Assembly: GCA_902593445.1 (NCBI GenBank)
Contig: CACJIJ010000010.1
Span: 1-44,531, forward strand
Source of the DNA: an uncultured Pelagibacteraceae bacterium
GTDB taxonomy: Bacteria > Pseudomonadota > Alphaproteobacteria > Pelagibacterales > Pelagibacteraceae
Reading direction: 5' to 3'
DNA length: 44,531 nt
In this document: in pieces, positions 8,096 through 16,137 of the stretch
Layout: each line of letters opens with the position of its first letter
Numbering within the stretch: position 1 is the first letter of the stretch
Position numbers and translations under genes: made by a program
The notes under the pieces: model-generated
What the model was told of the DNA's origin: nothing
The model's input: only the letters and a program-made list of their open reading frames with translations
Databases searched by the model: none

Positions 8096-8771
8096 CACCT
8101 AATTTTATATTCCTACTTACATTAATATCTATTAATTTTGGTTTTGATAAATTAAGATTTGACATAAGCTCAACATACTCATCAACATTTTTAACTTGTA
8201 GTCTTGGATTAAATTTTTTTTCATTGCCAATTGTACTAAATTCTTTGCCGTTATAATCATGACCAGGATACAAAATAGTATCCTCAGGTAATTTTAATAA
8301 TCTATTAAAAATAGAATTATAAGCATCTTTTGAGCTACCATTTTGAAAATCAGTTCTGCCAGTACCATTTATTAAAAGAGTATCTCCTGAAAATAAATAT
8401 TTATTCATTAAGAAACTATAACTGTCAGAAGTGTGTCCTGGTGTATACATCGCTTTGATTTCTATATGATCAATTTTTATTATTTCATCATCTTTTAGTT
8501 TAATATCTACGGTATCTGCAGGCGTGTGTTCACCCATGAGAGTAGAACAATTTGTAGTTTTTTTTAATTTTAATGCGCCTGTAACATGATCTGCGTGAAT
8601 ATGTGTATCTATTACTTTTACTAGTTTTAATTCTAATTCATTTAGAATGTTGATATAATTTTCAACATTTTCAATTACTGGATCAATTATGACCGCCTCG
8701 CGACCTTTTGCCGATGCAATTAAATAAGTATAAGTTGATGATTTATTATCGAAAACTTGTCTAAAAATCAT
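8088..8771 (-). CDS. MBL-fold hydrolase, ETHE1-like persulfide dioxygenase / glyoxalase-II family
   Basis: The 227-aa metallo-beta-lactamase-fold protein has the motif THIHADH at residues 56-62, H113, D130 and H171, the usual metal ligand set. The segments DHVTGALKLK and GRTDFQ resemble ETHE1-type persulfide dioxygenases, which oxidise glutathione persulfide to sulfite. The more general glyoxalase II group is the alternative. It is convergent with azlD (8-nt overlap) and divergent from the DUF4396 gene, with only 22 bp between the two starts. Role in sulfide/persulfide detoxification is inferred from family. Confidence 0.85.
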   Translation of the reverse strand: MIFRQVFDNKSSTYTYLIASAKGREAVIIDPVIENVENYINILNELELKLVKVIDTHIHADHVTGALKLKKTTNCSTLMGEHTPADTVDIKLKDDEIIKIDHIEIKAMYTPGHTSDSYSFLMNKYLFSGDTLLINGTGRTDFQNGSSKDAYNSIFNRLLKLPEDTILYPGHDYNGKEFSTIGNEKKFNPRLQVKNVDEYVELMSNLNLSKPKLIDINVSRNIKLGAN

Positions 8772-8793
8772 TTACCATTAATATCAAATTATA

Positions 8794-9231
8794 ATGAATA
8801 CCTCTACATTTCATTGGTCTTGTAGACATACCTGGAAAAGAAGTGCAAAAAATACAGCTTGGTGTGTACTAGGTTGTGCAATTGGCGACTTTGGAACAAT
8901 ATTATTTTTTCAATTAACACAAATTCCTTTTCCTATTTTAGGAATAATGATTTTAGCAATCATCAATGGATTAATAACAAGTATTATTCTAGAAACTGTA
9001 ATTTTAATTACGCAAAATTTTAATTTTGTTAACGCATTCAAAACTGCCTGCGGTATGAGTTTAATTTCAATGATTAGCATGGAAATTATGATGAACTTGA
9101 CTGACTATGTTTTAACTGGTGGCGCAATATTAACTTGGTGGGTGGTCCCAATAATGTTGATAGTAGGTTTTTTAACTCCTTGGCCCTATAATTATTGGAG
9201 ATTAAAAAAATTTGGAATTGCTTGTCATTAA
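8794..9231 (+). CDS. DUF4396 integral membrane protein
   Basis: The 145-aa protein has four predicted hydrophobic segments. The N-terminal CRHTWKRSAKNTAWCVLGCA block and the C-terminal WRLKKFGIACH are hallmarks of the DUF4396 family. Conserved Cys and His residues near both ends suggest metal or thiol chemistry at the membrane, but no function is established that I know of. It is divergent from the ETHE1-like gene and convergent with cytochrome b561, which hints at a redox or metal-handling neighbourhood without proving it. Confidence 0.75.
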   Translation: MNTSTFHWSCRHTWKRSAKNTAWCVLGCAIGDFGTILFFQLTQIPFPILGIMILAIINGLITSIILETVILITQNFNFVNAFKTACGMSLISMISMEIMMNLTDYVLTGGAILTWWVVPIMLIVGFLTPWPYNYWRLKKFGIACH

Positions 9232-9233
9232 GA

Positions 9234-9761
9234 TTAAAGAATTCTCTTTAATAAATTGTCCCCAAAAAATAGTTTGTGAATAATCACAGCAGTTATATGA
9301 ATTACTATTAAACCTATTAGAGTATAATTTGAAAGAATATGAATTTCATAAAACTGATCTGCTAAATCAAAATTTTCATTAATTTGAATCTCTCTAAATA
9401 TTATTGTTAATGTTTCTCCATTAAATAATTTTTTTAATATTCCTGAAATTGTTATTAATAAAATAGTAATATATAAAAGCACATGGTTCATCTTTGCTAA
9501 AAACCTTTGTCCTTTAAAAATACTTGGATCTAATTTTGGAGTTGGATTAAGAATTTTATTTATTAACCTTATTATTATTATATAAAAAACAATTAAACCT
9601 AATGTAACGTGTATATTTTCTATAGTTATTCTCTGTTCACCAAAATCTAAATCAACTAGATAAAAACCCAAAGGTATTTGAATGAACAGAATAGCTGCGC
9701 TGAGCCAATGTAACACCTTTGAGATAATACCATACTCTGTTAGGGTATTTGTTAAATGCAT
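9234..9761 (-). CDS. Cytochrome b561-type membrane cytochrome
   Basis: The 175-aa integral membrane protein has four hydrophobic segments and the bacterial b561 pattern YGIISKVLHWLSAA near the start. Candidate haem-ligand histidines are H18, H51, H141 and H155. This family (YodB/CybB-like) shuttles electrons between quinol and periplasmic acceptors. Its ATG (9759-9761 on the complement) directly abuts the ATG of the divergent cytochrome c' gene, so the two cytochromes are probably functional partners and their promoters must lie inside each other's coding DNA. Confidence 0.87.
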   Translation of the reverse strand: MHLTNTLTEYGIISKVLHWLSAAILFIQIPLGFYLVDLDFGEQRITIENIHVTLGLIVFYIIIIRLINKILNPTPKLDPSIFKGQRFLAKMNHVLLYITILLITISGILKKLFNGETLTIIFREIQINENFDLADQFYEIHILSNYTLIGLIVIHITAVIIHKLFFGDNLLKRIL

Positions 9762-10223
9762 AATTTATTTAATCACATTAAAAAATATATTAAAATAATT
9801 TTATTCTCAATTTTAAGCGTATTTTTCGTCTCATCAAGTAATGCGGAATTAACAGTTGAAGAAATTATTAAAAGTAGACAAGCATTATTTAGTAAAAACT
9901 ATAGTACAGCTAAAAGGGTTCAAGCTTTCTCTTCAAAAGGAGACTTTGAAAAAGCAAAAAAACTTATGATTGAAATGAGTGAAAATTATAAAGTATTAAT
10001 AGATTTGTTTCCCGAAAATACTCAAGAAGGTTTTGATACTGAAGCTTTACTAACTATTTGGGATGAAAAAGATGACTTCAATGCATTAATGCAAAAAGCC
10101 TCAGATGATATGACAAAACTTGTAACAGTAATCGAAGATGCAGATGATATTCGAGGTACATTAACTACATTTATGTGGAGTAATTGTAAGGCTTGTCATA
10201 GTAATTACAGAGAAGAACATTAG
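9756..10223 (+). CDS. Periplasmic cytochrome c'-like protein
   Basis: The 155-aa protein has an N-terminal signal peptide (hydrophobic core IILFSILSVFFV, cleavage likely after SSNA at residue 30). It has a single C-terminal haem motif CKACH at residues 144-148 followed by SNYR, the arrangement of cytochrome c' (haem near the C-terminus of a four-helix bundle). Such proteins bind NO or act as electron carriers. The start codon is adjacent to that of the divergent cytochrome b561, likely its electron partner. There is no room for a leader or normal ribosome binding site outside the neighbour's gene. Confidence 0.88.
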   Translation: MHNLFNHIKKYIKIILFSILSVFFVSSSNAELTVEEIIKSRQALFSKNYSTAKRVQAFSSKGDFEKAKKLMIEMSENYKVLIDLFPENTQEGFDTEALLTIWDEKDDFNALMQKASDDMTKLVTVIEDADDIRGTLTTFMWSNCKACHSNYREEH

Positions 10224-10236
10224 TTAATAAGCAAGA

Positions 10237-10764
10237 ATGATACCTCAAAAAGTTAAAGACCATATTGAAGAATATATTAGCCAAGAAGTTTATGTTCAAA
10301 TCGCAATAATTAAGGGCAAAGAAAAGGTTTCAACAGAAACAGCTATTGATAAATATTTTAAAACAAATCATTTCAGAGATTTTTCAGAGGGTAAACCTTA
10401 TTTTCATTTCATTGATGGATTAAAAGATAAATGCCTTGGAAAACTTAAGAATTCTCCCATGAGAGACAAGGAAACTGAGGACGTGACTATTAAATTATTA
10501 CAAAAAAAATTAAATGATTTAACTGATGATGAGCTTGAAGACACTTATTGGGAAATAGAAACAGGAGAATTTTTTTCAGGAAAACAAATAAAAGAATTAG
10601 AAAAAAATTGCAGTGAATTAATTAAGGAGCTTAATCTTTCAAATAAAAATAAAAAAGAAGTTCAAAAAACTATCATTAGTTTTTGTGAAAACTATGAAAA
10701 ATTGTGTCAAAAAAAATATCCAGAGGCTCCACTTCCACTAGAAATACTAAAATCTATAAATTAG
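10237..10764 (+). CDS. Hypothetical protein, 175 aa, unknown
   Basis: A hydrophilic, probably cytosolic protein with many Lys/Glu residues, predicted largely helical. There is no signal peptide and no membrane segment. I see no motif I can assign. Three C-terminal cysteines (in LEKNCSEL, SFCEN and KLCQK) are scattered. It starts 13 bp after the cytochrome c' gene on the same strand, so it is probably co-transcribed with it. A large structured convergent spacer follows. Codon use matches the neighbours, so it is likely a real gene. Confidence 0.7.
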   Translation: MIPQKVKDHIEEYISQEVYVQIAIIKGKEKVSTETAIDKYFKTNHFRDFSEGKPYFHFIDGLKDKCLGKLKNSPMRDKETEDVTIKLLQKKLNDLTDDELEDTYWEIETGEFFSGKQIKELEKNCSELIKELNLSNKNKKEVQKTIISFCENYEKLCQKKYPEAPLPLEILKSIN

Positions 10765-10767
10765 TTT

Positions 10768-10843
10768 TTAAAGGGTTCGCTCTTTAAGTGTATACCTAAA
10801 GAGCTCCCTTGTATCGCCTCTTTGGCATTATAATCCCGAGAGG
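10768..10843. ncRNA. Candidate structured RNA in the convergent spacer (competing hairpins)
   Basis: The spacer 10765-11048 holds no convincing gene. Its left part folds in mutually exclusive ways. Option A is an 8-bp stem TTAAAGGG/CTCTTTAA closed by a TTCG tetraloop (10768-10787). Option B is a perfect 8-bp stem GCTCTTTA (10779-10786) with TAAAGAGC (10797-10804). A further 9-bp near-perfect stem joins CCTCTTTGG (10817-10825) and CCCGAGAGG (10835-10843). No T-tract follows on either strand, so these are not standard terminators. Strand and function are undetermined. Confidence 0.45.
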
Positions 10844-11048
10844 AATTTATTTTTCGTTATATTTTTGAAATATGAAGCTGTTCAGCTAAGTATCAGGTGG
10901 TGAAAGTATTAACATAAACCTCCTTTATAAAAAAGGTAATTATAATTTATACAATTTCAATTAATTTATTTTAATTTTGAGCAAATATATTTATTGAATA
11001 CAACCTAGTGCTTTAGTAGATTCCCGCTAACTTAAGTTACTTCCAAAA
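10844..11048. other. Remaining convergent intergenic DNA
   Basis: This A/T-rich stretch between two 3' ends contains a small AGCT-GTTC-AGCT hairpin (10877-10888), a CCTTT/AAAGG hairpin (about 10920-10935) and a perfect 12-bp palindrome TAACTTAAGTTA (11028-11039). On the minus strand a ten-codon mini-ORF (10915 to 10886) follows an AAGGAGG sequence. I see no tRNA, tmRNA tag or known riboswitch motif here. Confidence 0.5.
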
Positions 11049-11906
11049 TTATTTTTTATTTATTAATTCACTAATAAAATTTTCACCATAACCGTCATCA
11101 ACAGCTTTTTGAAAATAATTTTTATTTACTTCAGCAACTTTTTCAGCTTCAGGAAAATCTTTTAATAAGTCTTGAATATAAGTTAAATCTTTTACTGAAT
11201 TACTTGCTGTAAATTTAAAGCCAGTAAAGTCTCCTTTTAATAGATTGTCAAAAACTCTATTAAGTGCTGCAGAATTTCCAGAACCAAGTTTAGCAACATC
11301 AAATACTTTTTTTAAATCTAAACCCATTTCTGTAGCACTTTTAGCTAAATGATTAACTAAAGCAGCATTTCCAAGGGATAAAAAATTATTTAAAAGCTTA
11401 GATTTTGCACCCATACCAACAGGTCCAAAATGAAAATATTCTTTACAGAAAAAATTAAAGTATGGCTCAGCAATTTTAAAATTTTCATCTGATGCTCCAA
11501 CAATTCCTCCCAATATACCTTCCTCAGCTTGAACAGGTCCTCCCATTACAGGACATTCAACATAATTAATATTTTTTGCTTTGAATATTTTCTCAGTTTC
11601 CATTGAGCCAGTTTTGTTGTGAGTAGTGATATCAATAACTAAAGTCTTACTGTCTAATATTTTAGAAATTTTTTCTGATATTGATTTTGCTATGGGAGTA
11701 TTGGTAACACACATGAACATCGCATCTAAATTTTTAATGGAAAAATCTTCAAAAGATTTTACTTCTTCAGCTCCATCTTTAACAATTTTCTCAATTGGTT
11801 TTCTATTTTTATTAGCAATGACAAAAAGATTATTTTTATGTTTTAAAATATTTTTGGCTATCCCATAGCCCATATAACCAACACCAATAAATCCAATATT
11901 TTTCAT
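11049..11906 (-). CDS. NAD-binding beta-hydroxyacid dehydrogenase (3-hydroxyisobutyrate dehydrogenase family)
   Basis: The 285-aa protein has the N-terminal Rossmann motif GVGYMG (residues 8-13), the family catalytic region VECPVMGGPVQAEEG and the likely catalytic lysine in GAKSKLLNNFL. Family members oxidise or reduce short beta-hydroxyacids such as 3-hydroxyisobutyrate, tartronate semialdehyde or succinic semialdehyde. It differs clearly from the second family member at 20188. It is first seen from the right in a minus-strand run with an EamA transporter and a UxaA-type dehydratase, so it probably handles a product of sugar-acid dehydration. Substrate uncertain. Confidence 0.85.
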   Translation of the reverse strand: MKNIGFIGVGYMGYGIAKNILKHKNNLFVIANKNRKPIEKIVKDGAEEVKSFEDFSIKNLDAMFMCVTNTPIAKSISEKISKILDSKTLVIDITTHNKTGSMETEKIFKAKNINYVECPVMGGPVQAEEGILGGIVGASDENFKIAEPYFNFFCKEYFHFGPVGMGAKSKLLNNFLSLGNAALVNHLAKSATEMGLDLKKVFDVAKLGSGNSAALNRVFDNLLKGDFTGFKFTASNSVKDLTYIQDLLKDFPEAEKVAEVNKNYFQKAVDDGYGENFISELINKK

Positions 11907-11920
11907 AATTATCTCATCAA

Positions 11921-12787
11921 TTAACTTTTCTTAGTTCCCTCTGTTCGAATAAACATTATACCAAAAACTATTATTCCTATTACACCAACAATTTTATTAT
12001 AATCGAATGGTACACCAAATATTAAGAAATTAATAATTGTAGACCAAACTAATTGAGAATATTGAAAATTAGTTACAAATGACAAGTTAGAAAGTTGTAT
12101 TGCATATATAATTAAAGAATGACTTACAAAACCTGCCACACCTAGAATTACCAAATAAAGCCAAAAGATATTCTTCTCTAATGGCACCCAATTAAAAAAT
12201 ATAAAAATACTAAAAATTATTGCACCTAAAATTGAAGTATAAAATATAGCAGCAAATGGATCGTTATCGCCTGATACAACTTTGGTAAAAAATTGATAAA
12301 GAGCCCAACAAATTGGAGGAACAATAGGGAATATTAAATCTAAACTAAATATTCTCATACTTGGACCTAGTGAATAAACAATCGAGCCAAAGCTCAATAA
12401 CATTAAAAGTATCCCTTTTGTACTCAATATATCTTTTAGGAAGTATGCTGAAAGTAGTGAAACGATTAAAGGAGCTGTAAAGAAAACAACATAAATATCT
12501 ACCAAGTCAAATTTCTGTAAAGAATAAAACATAAATGAGGTAGCGGTGACCATTAATATCGATCTAATTATTTGGACTTTAAAATTCTTTTTTAAATTTA
12601 CTTTTGGCTTAAAAATTAAAAAAAATATAATTAAAGATACTAAGTGAAAAAAAAATCTTCCCCAAATTGCCTGAGTAACTGGCATTACCGTTCCAAGATA
12701 TTTTGCTGTAGAGTCCATACAAACAAACATAAAAAAACCACCAGCGGCTAATAAAATTACGTTAATTAAGGATGTTTGTTGAGGCAC
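11921..12787 (-). CDS. EamA/DMT-family transporter
   Basis: The 288-aa membrane protein has ten hydrophobic helices in two EamA repeats, typical of the drug/metabolite transporter superfamily. These proteins usually export metabolites, sometimes import them. Translation appears to start at a GTG (12785-12787, complement). Located between a UxaA-type dehydratase and a beta-hydroxyacid dehydrogenase on the same strand, it may move a sugar acid or its breakdown product. Direction and substrate cannot be read from sequence. Confidence 0.87.
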   Translation of the reverse strand: MPQQTSLINVILLAAGGFFMFVCMDSTAKYLGTVMPVTQAIWGRFFFHLVSLIIFFLIFKPKVNLKKNFKVQIIRSILMVTATSFMFYSLQKFDLVDIYVVFFTAPLIVSLLSAYFLKDILSTKGILLMLLSFGSIVYSLGPSMRIFSLDLIFPIVPPICWALYQFFTKVVSGDNDPFAAIFYTSILGAIIFSIFIFFNWVPLEKNIFWLYLVILGVAGFVSHSLIIYAIQLSNLSFVTNFQYSQLVWSTIINFLIFGVPFDYNKIVGVIGIIVFGIMFIRTEGTKKS

Positions 12788-12799
12788 AGGAAAAATAAA

Positions 12800-14305
12800 T
12801 TACATTACAACGCCAACTTGCCAAGGATTAAACTCCTCGTCACCGTAGCCGTTGATTTCACTTTTTGATTTATTCCCTGAGGCAGTATTTACAACTAATT
12901 CAAATATTTTTTGACCAACTTCTTCAACTTTTTCTTTTCCTTCAGCAATTGTGCCACAATTAATATCCATATCTTCTGACATTCTTTCAAACATCGCTGA
13001 GTTTGTTGAAAGTTTTAAACTTGGAACCGGTTTACAGCCAAAGCAAGATCCACGTCCTGTTGTAAAACAAATAACATTAGCACCTGATGCAACTTGACCA
13101 GTTACAGATACGGGATCATAACCAGGAGAGTCCATAAAATTAAAACCTTTATTTTTTAAAGGTTCAGCATAATGTAATACATCTTGAAGGATTGAGTTTC
13201 CTCCTTTTGCAACAGCGCCTAAGGATTTTTCTAATATGGTTGTTAGACCTCCTTTTTTATTTCCTGGCGCAGGATTGTTGTCCATCGAACTGTTATTGAT
13301 TGAAGTATAATGTTTCCACCATTCAATTCTTTTAATAAGTTTATCAGCAGTCTCTTGTGAGCTTGCTCTATTAATTAATAAATGTTCAGCTCCATAAATC
13401 TCTGGAGTTTCGGATAAAATTGAACTTCCACCTTTTTTAACCAAGAGATCTGCTGCTACTCCTAGTGCAGGATTTGCAGTTATTCCTGAATATCCATCTG
13501 AACCACCACATTGAAGAGCTAAAGTTAGATGACTTACTGGTTGTGAAGTTCTTTGAACATTATTTGCTTCTGAAAGCAAATTTTTAATTTGAGATAACAC
13601 TTTTTCGACAATTTTTTTAGTTCCACCTTCATCTTGGATTGTTAGAAAATGAATTCGGTTATGTTTTTTTAATGATTCATCAAACAAACTGACTTGCGCA
13701 CATTCGCATCCTAAACCTATAACAAAAACATGAGAAAAATTGGGATGATTTTTAAATCCATCTATAGTTCTTTGAAAAATTTGCATTCCTTCACTTTCAG
13801 TATTCATTCCACATCCTGTTGAGTGAGTAATTGGAACAATCCCATCAATATTTGGGTAATCTTTTAAAATGTCAGAATATTTAATCCTCTCAACTATCAT
13901 TTTAGTGACAGTAGCTGAGCAATTTACAGTACTTACAATTCCAATGTAATTTCTGGTAGCAACCTGTCCATTATCTCTTAAAATTCCATTAAAGAACGTA
14001 TCTGCTTTTTCATCAATAACATGTTTTTTGTCTGTAACTTTAAAATCTCTTTTAAATTCTCTAAATTCTAAATTATGAGAATGAACATGTTGTCCTGGTT
14101 TAATATCATCTAAAGCAAATCCAATAATTTGATCATATTTTATGATTGGATCGCCTTTTTTAATAGTTTTTAAACAAACTTTGTGTCCAAAGGGGATTGG
14201 ATCGATAGTGCTGATCTCATGACCTTCAATTTTAGTTTTTTCAGGAATAATAAATTGGCTAACGCCCACATTGTCATTCTTATTTAAAACTATTAGATTA
14301 TTCAT
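12800..14305 (-). CDS. UxaA/GarD-family sugar-acid dehydratase (altronate/galactarate dehydratase-like)
   Basis: The gene encodes 501 aa from the ATG at 14305. The frame is open 12 codons further upstream, but family alignment begins at MNNLIVLNKND. An N-terminal SAF-like domain (about residues 1-90) is followed by the UxaA catalytic domain with Cys motifs STGCGMNTESEG, ALQCGGSDGYSG and GRGSCFGCKPVPS and the segment CGTIAEG. Relatives dehydrate D-altronate or galactarate to 2-keto-3-deoxy acids using a metal. It is divergent from the IlvD/Edd-family dehydratase with 46 bp between starts, so the two dehydratases may share a regulator. Confidence 0.9.
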   Translation of the reverse strand: MNNLIVLNKNDNVGVSQFIIPEKTKIEGHEISTIDPIPFGHKVCLKTIKKGDPIIKYDQIIGFALDDIKPGQHVHSHNLEFREFKRDFKVTDKKHVIDEKADTFFNGILRDNGQVATRNYIGIVSTVNCSATVTKMIVERIKYSDILKDYPNIDGIVPITHSTGCGMNTESEGMQIFQRTIDGFKNHPNFSHVFVIGLGCECAQVSLFDESLKKHNRIHFLTIQDEGGTKKIVEKVLSQIKNLLSEANNVQRTSQPVSHLTLALQCGGSDGYSGITANPALGVAADLLVKKGGSSILSETPEIYGAEHLLINRASSQETADKLIKRIEWWKHYTSINNSSMDNNPAPGNKKGGLTTILEKSLGAVAKGGNSILQDVLHYAEPLKNKGFNFMDSPGYDPVSVTGQVASGANVICFTTGRGSCFGCKPVPSLKLSTNSAMFERMSEDMDINCGTIAEGKEKVEEVGQKIFELVVNTASGNKSKSEINGYGDEEFNPWQVGVVM

Positions 14306-14351
14306 AAATTTATTATATAACCAATAACTTAAACAAACCATTATTTAAATT

Positions 14352-16136
14352 ATGCCTAAAAAAAGAAAAAAGAGTTTCCGAAGTCAACAGTGGTTCAATA
14401 ATCCAAAAAACCCAGACATGACGGCCTTATATCTAGAAAGGTATTTAAATTATGGTCTTACAAGAAAAGAATTACAATCTGGAAATCCAATTATAGGAAT
14501 AGCGCAATCTGGTAGTGATCTATCTCCATGCAATAGACATTTCATGTCTTTGAGTAAAAGAATAAAAGATGGAATTAGAAGAGCAGGTGGTATACCAATG
14601 GAATTTCCTACTCACCCAATTCAAGAAACTGGAAAAAGACCGACAGCAATGTTGGATAGAAATCTTTCTTATTTGTCACTAGTTGAAGTTTTGTATGGAT
14701 ACCCAATTGATGGAGTTATACTAACAACAGGATGTGATAAAACTACTCCGGCAGCTTTAATGGCAGCTGCCACAGTAAATATTCCTGCAATAGTTTTATC
14801 AGGCGGTCCAATGTTAGATGGAGTTTATAAAGGAAAATTAGCTGGTTCAGGAATGGTAGTTTGGGAAGCGAGAAAAATGTTAGCTAAAGGAGAAATTAAA
14901 TACGAAGAATTTATGGATATGGTTGCATCTTCTGCACCGAGTGCTGGACATTGTAATACAATGGGAACAGCTTCTTCAATGAACTCTGTAGCAGAAGCGT
15001 TAGGTATGTCTTTACCAGGGGGCGCTGTTATTCCAGCTCCCTATAGAGAAAGAGAACAAATTTCTTACGAAACAGGAAAAAGAATCGTTGGAATGGTTCA
15101 TGAAGATTTAACCCCTTCAAAAATTATGACACGTAAAGCTTTTGAAAATGCAGTCGTAGTTGCGAGTGCTATTGGTGGATCTAGTAATTGTACAGCTCAT
15201 CTAAGCGCTATTGCAAAACATATGGGAATTAAATTTGATCTTTCTGATTGGCAAAAACTTGGACACAACATTCCTTTATTGGTAAATTGCCAACCTGCAG
15301 GAGAATACTTAATGGAAAGTTTTCACAGAGCTGGAGCAATACCTGCGGTAATGAAGGAGTTAATTAAAAACAAAAAAATTCATACAAACATTAAGACTGT
15401 TACAGGAAAAACTGTAGGAGAAAATTTAAAAAAGAAAGTTGATGTAGATAAGAAAGTAATTAAAACTTTTAAGAATGCATTGACTGAAAAAGCCGGTTTT
15501 TTAGTTATGAAAAGCAACTTTTTCTCATCCGCTATTATGAAAACATCTGTAATCAGTAAAGAATTTAGAGATCAATATTTATCAAACCCTAAACACCCAA
15601 ATGTTTTTGAATGTAAAGCTATAGTTTTTGAAGGTCCTGAGGATTATCACAAAAGACTTAATGATAAGAAGTTAAAAATAGATGAAAATTCTCTATTAAT
15701 TATTAGAGGCTGCGGACCTGTTGGTTATCCTGGATCAGCCGAAGTAGTTAACATGCAACCACCAGATAGATTATTAAAAAAAGGAATAAGACATCTGCCA
15801 ACTTTGGGGGATGGAAGACAAAGTGGAACATCAGAAAGTCCATCAATTTTACATGTTTCACCAGAGTCAGCAGTGGGTGGAGATTTAGGAATTGTTAAAA
15901 CTTACGATAAAATAAAAATAGACTTAAATAAAAGAAGAGTTGATTTATTGATTTCTCAAGCTGAATTTAAAAAACGAAGAAAAAATAAAAAAGTATTTAA
16001 ACCAAGTAATCAAACTCCTTGGCAGGAAATATTTAGAAATACTGTTGGTCAATTAGATGATGGCGCATGCATTAATTCTCGAGGTAAATATTTAGACGTA
16101 TCACATACCAAAGGTTTACCAAGAGACTCTCACTAA
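14352..16136 (+). CDS. IlvD/Edd-family sugar-acid dehydratase (arabonate/xylonate dehydratase-like)
   Basis: The 594-aa protein belongs to the dihydroxyacid/6-phosphogluconate dehydratase family. Cys60 (SDLSPCNRH), Cys128 (TTGCDKTTPA) and Cys201 (SAGHCNTMGTA) match the three iron-sulfur ligands of pentonate dehydratases. The motif LPGGAVIPAPYRER and overall length place it with L-arabonate/D-xylonate dehydratases rather than amino-acid IlvD. It would convert an aldonate to a 2-keto-3-deoxy acid. It begins the plus-strand catabolic run and is followed after one base by a 2-hydroxyacid dehydrogenase. Confidence 0.92.
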   Translation: MPKKRKKSFRSQQWFNNPKNPDMTALYLERYLNYGLTRKELQSGNPIIGIAQSGSDLSPCNRHFMSLSKRIKDGIRRAGGIPMEFPTHPIQETGKRPTAMLDRNLSYLSLVEVLYGYPIDGVILTTGCDKTTPAALMAAATVNIPAIVLSGGPMLDGVYKGKLAGSGMVVWEARKMLAKGEIKYEEFMDMVASSAPSAGHCNTMGTASSMNSVAEALGMSLPGGAVIPAPYREREQISYETGKRIVGMVHEDLTPSKIMTRKAFENAVVVASAIGGSSNCTAHLSAIAKHMGIKFDLSDWQKLGHNIPLLVNCQPAGEYLMESFHRAGAIPAVMKELIKNKKIHTNIKTVTGKTVGENLKKKVDVDKKVIKTFKNALTEKAGFLVMKSNFFSSAIMKTSVISKEFRDQYLSNPKHPNVFECKAIVFEGPEDYHKRLNDKKLKIDENSLLIIRGCGPVGYPGSAEVVNMQPPDRLLKKGIRHLPTLGDGRQSGTSESPSILHVSPESAVGGDLGIVKTYDKIKIDLNKRRVDLLISQAEFKKRRKNKKVFKPSNQTPWQEIFRNTVGQLDDGACINSRGKYLDVSHTKGLPRDSH

Positions 16137-16137
16137 T

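Noticed and set aside
10773..10790. GGGTTCGCTC, resembling a tRNA or tmRNA T-loop
   Set aside because: No matching acceptor, D or anticodon arms and no CCA end nearby; the bases are better explained by a TTCG-capped hairpin.
10886..10915. Minus-strand ten-codon mini-ORF with AAGGAGG upstream
   Set aside because: Spacing between AAGGAGG and ATG is too short for good initiation and no gene lies downstream on that strand; kept only as an observation.
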